From NCBI GenBank assembly GCA_026392255.1, contig JAPLCJ010000050.1, positions 1-50,736 of the forward strand: a DNA stretch of 50,736 bases, written 5' to 3'. Below the pieces are notes generated by a model. That model ran no database searches. It had not been told where the DNA came from and worked only from the letters and a program-made list of their open reading frames with translations. Position numbers and translations under genes: made by a program. Shown one piece after another: positions 45,935-50,736 of this stretch (positions within the stretch are counted from its first letter, which is position 1; each line of letters opens with the position of its first letter). Source of the DNA: Solirubrobacterales bacterium. GTDB taxonomy: Bacteria > Actinomycetota > Thermoleophilia > Solirubrobacterales > Solirubrobacteraceae.

Positions 45935-47296
45935 TCACCCTCCACTCCCAAGCCTGCGCGCCAACTCATCCCAGTCCATCGCGCCGTCCCGCACAATGGT
46001 CCAGTCGCCACCATCCTCATAAGCCGAAAGGTCAACGACAGTTGACGGCGTACCTGGCAGTTCTCCGGCGTCGAGGATCAAGTCGCAGCCGTCGCGGATC
46101 CCTTCCGGGACGGCTTGGGCAGTCCTCGGATCTGGGCCACCTGAGGCGTTTGCTGAGCTCTGCAACACGGGCCAGCGGACACCGCCGAGCGCTTCAAGCG
46201 GACCAGTGAGCTCAGGTACGCGAAGTCCAAGTGTGTGAGGAGACCCGGCGCAAGCAAGCGGGAACCTGCCTGCGGGGTTTGGGACCAAGGCTGTCACCGG
46301 CCCAGGGAAGAGTCTTCCCAGTGCCTCTCTGGTCTTAGGACCAAGTTCGTACACAGCCTCCAATGCGAGGGATACATCAAAGAACATCACCGCCGCAGGC
46401 TTATCGGGAACTCGGCCTTTGAGCGCATATAGCCTCCTGACAGCTTCTTTGTCCTCTGGTTCGCAGGCCAAGCCATAAACCGTGTCAGCTGGAAATACCG
46501 CGACCCCACCTACTGACATGCAGCGCTCAAACGTTGCGGCATCGTCCGCCGTAAGCATCTTTGGGTCGTTACTCATCTTCAGTTCCTGTCTCCAGACTAT
46601 CCGAGGGATCTTGCGCAGGGCAGCCTGCTCCACCAGCCGCTGGACTACCTCAAGACCGTCGGGACCCGCAGTGAGGGCCAGATGGGGCTCGTGGTCCACC
46701 ACCTCAGGAGCTAGTCCGGCCAGCTCGGAGTCCCTGATGTAGGGCGGGTTTGAGATCAGGGCATCAAGCTCGGAATCGACCGCATCGAGGAGATCCCCTT
46801 GGACAAAGGTGATGTCTAGGCCAAGCCGCACAGCGTTCTCACTGGCCACGGACAAGGCGCCGGCATCAACATCTGTTGCCGTGATCTGCAGGTCTGGCCG
46901 CTCATCCGCTAACGAAAGAGCGATCGCCCCACTGCCAGTCCCGATATCTGCCACGCGGGCATTAGCTGGGAGGCCTAAGGCCCACTCAACTAGCAGCTCA
47001 GTCTCCGGCCTGGGCGTCAGCACTCGGCTGTCAACACTGACCTGGATATTTCTAAACCACCGGTAACCAACAATCTGAGCAACCGGTTCCCGATGAGCGC
47101 GTCTGGCAAGCAAGCCACGTACCGCGGCCTCATCCTTCTCCTCGAGTGGGTCCGAAGACAGGCGCCGCAAGCCAGTCCTGTCGGTCCCCAGCGCGTGGGC
47201 GACGAGAACCTCTGCGTCCAGCTGGGGTGTTTCGCAACCCGCCTGCGCGAGCTGCGCAGCCCCTTCCCGCACCAGTGCGAGCGGGGCCAACGTCAC
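45935..47296 (-). CDS. Fused PrmC (C-terminally truncated) and Sua5/YrdC protein
   Basis: This 453-residue open frame joins two normally separate proteins. Residues 1-230 are PrmC, the methyltransferase for the GGQ of release factors, with DIGTGSGAIALSLA and the catalytic NPPY (ISNPPYIRD). The chain breaks off after GPDGLEVVQRLVEQA, about 50 residues before PrmC normally ends, losing the last beta-hairpin of the fold. Residues 241-453 are a YrdC/Sua5 domain for the threonylcarbamoyl-AMP step of tRNA t6A (VFPADTVYGLACEPED, LYALKGRVPDKPAAVM). ATG at 46576 (MSNDPKM) has AGGA 7 bases upstream, so Sua5 may also be made alone. Neither other frame restores the missing PrmC end. prfA overlaps its start by four bases. 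Confidence 0.85.
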   Translation of the reverse strand: MTLAPLALVREGAAQLAQAGCETPQLDAEVLVAHALGTDRTGLRRLSSDPLEEKDEAAVRGLLARRAHREPVAQIVGYRWFRNIQVSVDSRVLTPRPETELLVEWALGLPANARVADIGTGSGAIALSLADERPDLQITATDVDAGALSVASENAVRLGLDITFVQGDLLDAVDSELDALISNPPYIRDSELAGLAPEVVDHEPHLALTAGPDGLEVVQRLVEQAALRKIPRIVWRQELKMSNDPKMLTADDAATFERCMSVGGVAVFPADTVYGLACEPEDKEAVRRLYALKGRVPDKPAAVMFFDVSLALEAVYELGPKTREALGRLFPGPVTALVPNPAGRFPLACAGSPHTLGLRVPELTGPLEALGGVRWPVLQSSANASGGPDPRTAQAVPEGIRDGCDLILDAGELPGTPSTVVDLSAYEDGGDWTIVRDGAMDWDELARRLGSGG

Positions 47297-48342
47297 TGCC
47301 CGAGTGCCTGTTCCTCAAGCCGCTGGCGCTTCTCCTCATCCTGCAATGCGGAGGTGAATTCGTCCAGTGCTCCATCAAGGATGGCGTCAAGGTCGTGGAG
47401 TAGAAGGCCCACGCGGTGGTCCTTGACCCTTCGTTCTGGGAAGTTGTACGTCCGGATCTTCTCTCCGCGTGCTCCGGTGCCGACCTGAGCTGACCTTTCG
47501 GCGGCAAGCTTTGCCTGCTGCTCCTCCATCGCACGCTCATGCAGTCGCGCACGGAGGACTCGCATTGCCTTATCGCGGTTCTGGAGCTGGCTCTTTTCGT
47601 CCTGCATCGAAACCACAATGCCCGTGGGCTTGTGGGTAATACGAACCGCGGAGTCAGTTGTGTTGACCGACTGGCCCCCTGGTCCCGACGAGCGATAGAC
47701 GTCGATCTGAAGATCGGTCTGCTTTACCTCGACCTCAACCTCGTCGGCTTCCGGAAGCACGGCCACGGTCGCCGTCGAAGTGTGAATGCGCCCCTGGGAC
47801 TCTGTATCAGGGACCCGCTGGACCCGGTGGGTCCCACCCTCAAACTTGAACACAGAGTAAGCACCATTGCCCTTGATCGCGAATGTGGCTGAGCCCTCTC
47901 CACCACCAAGTTCCTCAGTCTGAAAGCCACGGCGCTCCGCATACCGAGCGAGCATTCTGTGGAGGTCTCCAGCCCAGAGACTCGCCTCATCACCACCTGC
48001 GCCGGGCCGAATCTCCACGATTACATCGCGGGAATCATTCGGATCGGACTCGACCATCGCAAAACGGATCTGGTCCTCCAGCACCTCGCGGTCAGCCTTG
48101 GCGGCTGTCTCCATCTCGCGAATCTCAGGATCGTCGCTGTCAGCGAGAAGTTCCTTTGCTCCAAGCTCGTCACCAACCGCGCGCCTCCACTCCTTGGCAA
48201 GTCGGGCTGGCTCCTCAAGGTCTGAATAGGCACGGCTCGCTGCCTCAAAGGCATTGCGGTCCCCGATCACGGCTGGGTCTGAAAGCGAGGCCTCAAGCTC
48301 AGCAAAGCGCGCTTCGATCCTGCCAACCAGTTCCTCAATCAT
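47293..48342 (-). CDS. prfA: Peptide chain release factor 1
   Basis: The 349-residue protein has the RF1 tripeptide region VQRVPDTESQGRIHTS (PxT reads PDT) and the catalytic GGQ in SSGPGGQSVNTTDSAVRITH. It reads UAA and UAG. It overlaps the prmC-sua5 gene by four bases, an arrangement that pairs the release factor with its methyltransferase. No frameshift is needed. Confidence 0.97.
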   Translation of the reverse strand: MIEELVGRIEARFAELEASLSDPAVIGDRNAFEAASRAYSDLEEPARLAKEWRRAVGDELGAKELLADSDDPEIREMETAAKADREVLEDQIRFAMVESDPNDSRDVIVEIRPGAGGDEASLWAGDLHRMLARYAERRGFQTEELGGGEGSATFAIKGNGAYSVFKFEGGTHRVQRVPDTESQGRIHTSTATVAVLPEADEVEVEVKQTDLQIDVYRSSGPGGQSVNTTDSAVRITHKPTGIVVSMQDEKSQLQNRDKAMRVLRARLHERAMEEQQAKLAAERSAQVGTGARGEKIRTYNFPERRVKDHRVGLLLHDLDAILDGALDEFTSALQDEEKRQRLEEQALGQ

Positions 48343-48353
48343 TGTTTCGGACC

Positions 48354-49319
48354 TCAGGCTGCGACTTCAAGACCAGCATTGGCGGCATCGGCAAGATCGG
48401 CCGGGTCCTCCCCATCAAGAACAGCACGGAGGGAGGCAATTGCCACGGCGAGCTGGTCGTGATCAGGCTCGCGGGTGGTTAGCCGCTGCAGTTGGAGGCC
48501 TGGCCACATCAATGTCCGTACCCAGCTCTTGGACCTGTTGCGGCCGAACCACCGGATGGCCTCAAACGAGAGCCCGGCGATCAGCGGAACTCCCACGATC
48601 CGTGAGAGCACAAGCCAGTACCAGGCCGGAAGGCCGATTGGCGCGAACATGAAGATGGCGATGACCATCACGATCAGCAGGAAGCTTGTGCCGCAGCGGG
48701 GATGGAGTCTGGAATAGCGCTCAGCGTTCTCCGGTGTTAGAGGCTCCCCTCCCTCGTAGCAAGCGATGGTCTTGTGCTCGGCACCGTGGTATTCAAAGAC
48801 TCTGCGCAGGTCAGGCATTTTCGCGAGGAGTGCGAGATAGCCCAGGAAGATCGTGGTCCTCAGGATGCCCTCGACAAGCCAAAAGAGAAGTGAGGAGTCA
48901 AGCTGATCGCGGATCAGGCTTGTCAGTGCAACAGGAATTACGAAGAACAGGCCAACAGCAAGTCCGAGGGAGAGGACCATTGCGCCGATCCAAGCACCGC
49001 GGCTGAGTTCTTCCTCCTCCCCGAGTTGGATGTCCGCGCTGATCTGAAGCGCCTTGAAACCAATGCCCATGGACTCAAAGAGAGCAACAGCTCCACGGAT
49101 CACAGGCAGCCGAAGCGTCCTGTGGCGCCGAAGCACGGACTTAAGCGGGAAGCTGCGAATCTCAATCTCACCCTCTGGCTCCCGGACCGCGACAGCCCAG
49201 ATACCGACGCCGCGCATCATCACGCCCTCGAGGATGGCCTGCCCGCCCACTGGGGCGTCATTAGCGGCCATCAGTCGCCCATCGGGCAGCCGGGTGGCCT
49301 CTGTGGCCTCCCCGCTCAC
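48354..49319 (-). CDS. DUF1385 membrane protein (YqhQ-like)
   Basis: The protein begins its conserved part with APVGGQAILEGVMMRG and contains EYHGAEHKTIACYEGGEPLTPENA and SRLHPRCGTSFLL, all diagnostic of DUF1385. Four hydrophobic helices are visible. Function is not established. The GTG at 49319, 14 bases after the rpmE stop, was chosen (321 residues); an ATG at 49400 would overlap rpmE by 68 bases. A position between rpmE and prfA is common in Gram-positive bacteria. Confidence 0.88.
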   Translation of the reverse strand: MSGEATEATRLPDGRLMAANDAPVGGQAILEGVMMRGVGIWAVAVREPEGEIEIRSFPLKSVLRRHRTLRLPVIRGAVALFESMGIGFKALQISADIQLGEEEELSRGAWIGAMVLSLGLAVGLFFVIPVALTSLIRDQLDSSLLFWLVEGILRTTIFLGYLALLAKMPDLRRVFEYHGAEHKTIACYEGGEPLTPENAERYSRLHPRCGTSFLLIVMVIAIFMFAPIGLPAWYWLVLSRIVGVPLIAGLSFEAIRWFGRNRSKSWVRTLMWPGLQLQRLTTREPDHDQLAVAIASLRAVLDGEDPADLADAANAGLEVAA

Positions 49320-49332
49320 CAGCCGGACCTGC

Positions 49333-49548
49333 TCAGCCGTCTGCCGGGCGGCTCTTGGCCGCACGACGCTGGAATCGCTCGACGCGTCCACCTGTATCAA
49401 TCAGCTTCTGACGGCCGGTGTAGAACGGGTGGCACTCCGAGCAGACTTCCACGCTGATCTCGGCTGTTGTCGAGCGCGTGGTGAACTGGTTGCCACAGGT
49501 GCAACGCACCTGAGACTCAATGTATTCGGGGTGGATCGAGGATCGCAT
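49333..49548 (-). CDS. rpmE: 50S ribosomal protein L31
   Basis: From the ATG at 49548 the 71-residue protein has [20 protein letters not shown] and then [30 protein letters not shown]. Both Cys pairs of the zinc-containing (C+) L31 form are present, so it is not the zinc-free paralogue. The open frame continues upstream but that part is not L31-like. Confidence 0.96.
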   Translation of the reverse strand: MRSSIHPEYIESQVRCTCGNQFTTRSTTAEISVEVCSECHPFYTGRQKLIDTGGRVERFQRRAAKSRPADG

Positions 49549-49582
49549 TGAAAATGATTCTAGCGGGGAGCGGCACTCGGGG

Positions 49583-50443
49583 TCAGTCCGGTAGCCAGCA
49601 GCCGCCCGTCCAGATGTTGTCGTCGCCGTTGGACTCGGCCAAAAGGTTGCCAGGATCGACCTCAATCAGGGCCGTGCTACCGGCAAAGCAGCTAGGTGCA
49701 TCAATCGTTAGAACCTTTGACTCACCGGCCTTGATAGTCCCGGTCGAGAGTCGATTCCCGCGCGAATCAACCGGGTAATAGAACGGCGTCGCCGCAGGGA
49801 GGATCATCAGTCGCAGCTGGGCAGCAAGAGCTGTTCCCTTACCGTTATTGCGCACTGTCACGGCGTAGCGCAGCCGATTCCCACTAAGGATCAGAGAGGT
49901 AGTAACGCCCGTGATCGTGAGGTTAGGCCGATAGTCGGGCTGGTTGCAGGACACAGTCCTCAGCGTCTGGCGTTTGACTACCTTGGACCCCGTTCCATTC
50001 CACTGATAGTCAACCTCCATCCGATACTTAGCTGGCGACGGCAACGAGTCAATCTTCTTGTTGAAGATCCAGTTGCGGGTTGCACTCACCGAGATAGCCG
50101 GCTCCCAATCGCCCAAGGACCCAGCCACCTTCAGTTCCCGCTCTGCTCCGACAACCGGCTTATAGAAGAGGTGCGGGCGGATCTGCATCGAGACAGTCCC
50201 GGTGACCGCGAGCATGTGGGCTTGGATCTCAAGCCTGCGGTTAGCGAGGACAGAGCTTGTCGCACACTTTGTGACCGTCAGGGTGGCTGGAGCACCGGCC
50301 GCTCCTGCCGGTCCGTGAGTTGCCACAGGCACAATTTCGGTGGGATAAACGTTCGGCATCGCCTGGCCGTCGGCCATCGCCGTGGCGGCAAACGCGGCGC
50401 TCACGATCACTGCTGCAGCTGGAACCCTGGTCAACATCTTCAC
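49583..50443 (-). CDS. Secreted protein with CARDB-like C-terminal domain
   Basis: The GTG at 50443 gives [20 protein letters not shown], a clear Sec signal peptide with cleavage near AMA-DG; an upstream TTG at 50473 is less likely. The mature part of about 260 residues is beta-rich with few Cys. Residues from about 180 ([35 protein letters not shown], read in parts) resemble CARDB/Ig-like adhesion domains, including [17 protein letters not shown]-type endings. The N-terminal half is not recognised. It is likely an exported binding or structural protein; no partner is evident. Confidence 0.75.
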   Translation of the reverse strand: MKMLTRVPAAAVIVSAAFAATAMADGQAMPNVYPTEIVPVATHGPAGAAGAPATLTVTKCATSSVLANRRLEIQAHMLAVTGTVSMQIRPHLFYKPVVGAERELKVAGSLGDWEPAISVSATRNWIFNKKIDSLPSPAKYRMEVDYQWNGTGSKVVKRQTLRTVSCNQPDYRPNLTITGVTTSLILSGNRLRYAVTVRNNGKGTALAAQLRLMILPAATPFYYPVDSRGNRLSTGTIKAGESKVLTIDAPSCFAGSTALIEVDPGNLLAESNGDDNIWTGGCWLPD

Positions 50444-50492
50444 AAGTCTCTCTAACCCGCCACCGTTGCGCAAGTTTCGACTGGCGAGTCAA

Positions 50493-50509
50493 CGGACTTT
50501 ATAAGTCCG
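50493..50509. repeat. Small inverted repeat before the CARDB-like gene
   Basis: CGGACTT and AAGTCCG are perfect complements separated by TAT, about 50 bases before the start of the secreted-protein gene. There is no T tract after it in the minus direction, so an operator is as likely as a terminator for the upstream gene. Confidence 0.4.
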
Positions 50510-50535
50510 CCAACCCGTCTCGAAAGCCTAGAAAC

Positions 50536-50736
50536 TCAGGTGATTTGGTAAAGAGGACCGTCGCCACCTTCAGGGGGTGTCAGACGCCCACCCTTGGCAG
50601 TGATGGCGCCGCACTGCACGCAATTGGTGTAGTTGACGACCACATCGACGTCCCCGGTTGCGGGTGCGTCGTCCGGAATCTCATAGACCCCAGCTGGGCA
50701 CATCCACTTCCATGTCTCAGCAACCTCGCGCGGAAC
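50536..50736 (-). CDS. Electron-transfer flavoprotein-ubiquinone oxidoreductase-like protein, C-terminal end
   Basis: Sixty-six codons of an open frame enter from the right edge and stop at 50536. They encode a FixX/ETF-QO ferredoxin-type tail: MCPAGVYEIPDD, then NYTNCVQCGAITAKGG and LTPPEGGDGPLYQIT. Three Cys are present (CPAG, NCV, QCG); the fourth ligand of the 4Fe-4S site reads Ile. The remainder of the protein, including the FAD domain, lies outside. The enzyme family passes electrons from ETF to the quinone pool. A separate FixX subunit is an alternative. Confidence 0.8.
   Translation of the reverse strand, partial: VPREVAETWKWMCPAGVYEIPDDAPATGDVDVVVNYTNCVQCGAITAKGGRLTPPEGGDGPLYQIT

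Overview
The window reads as a chromosomal segment of an Actinomycetota bacterium, GC-rich (about 60% by eye). The main support is gene order. The block rpmE - (DUF1385) - prfA - prmC/sua5 - (rpiB, glyA) - wecA ... atpI - atpBEFHAGDC is the arrangement known from mycobacteria and other actinobacteria. I lean towards a deep-branching class such as Thermoleophilia, but that is inference and would need a phylogeny. Almost everything is transcribed leftwards (minus strand). No rRNA, tRNA, CRISPR array or insertion sequence was recognised.

Left part (1-9.1 kb): the 3' part of a flavin monooxygenase and a convergent aquaporin. Then comes a trans-translation and envelope locus read right to left: ftsE-ftsX-S41 protease-RNase R-smpB-acyltransferase-ssrA (tmRNA). 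The tmRNA tag, RNase R and SmpB work together in ribosome rescue and non-stop mRNA decay. FtsEX and the S41 protease act at the cell envelope during division. A plus-strand M16 peptidase sits at 9.2-10.4 kb.

10.5-21.9 kb: comF-secA-prfB-nadC-nadA form a tightly packed leftward run in which prfB carries the +1 programmed frameshift. Further right, a MerR regulator is followed by two adjacent S-adenosylhomocysteinase genes and a UDPGP-family UDP-glucose pyrophosphorylase. The first of the pair is canonical. The second is a short, archaeal/Thermotoga-type paralogue with altered catalytic residues.

22-28 kb: sugar-nucleotide and envelope genes (M20 peptidase, LCP-family ligase, UDP-glucose dehydrogenase, sugar nucleotidyltransferase, phosphoglucose/phosphomannose isomerase) downstream of the complete ATP synthase operon (28.1-35.5 kb, atpZ/I-B-E-F-H-A-G-D-C). 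The c-subunit sequence suggests H+ rather than Na+ coupling.

35.5-42.96 kb: an apparent accessory insertion between atpZ and wecA, two genes normally close together. It holds a DUF1330 protein, an overlapping pair of thiamine-diphosphate (ThDP) enzyme genes, a copper P-type ATPase, an unknown membrane protein and a TetR regulator with a palindromic candidate operator. The ThDP pair is the most unusual system here. The large protein keeps the cofactor-binding GDG motif but has lost the catalytic Glu. The small protein keeps the Glu but has lost GDG. This suggests a heteromeric enzyme with one composite active site.

42.9-50.7 kb: wecA, glyA, rpiB, a fused and C-terminally truncated PrmC joined to Sua5, prfA, a DUF1385 membrane protein, rpmE, a secreted CARDB-like protein, and the 3' end of an ETF-ubiquinone oxidoreductase gene cut by the window edge.
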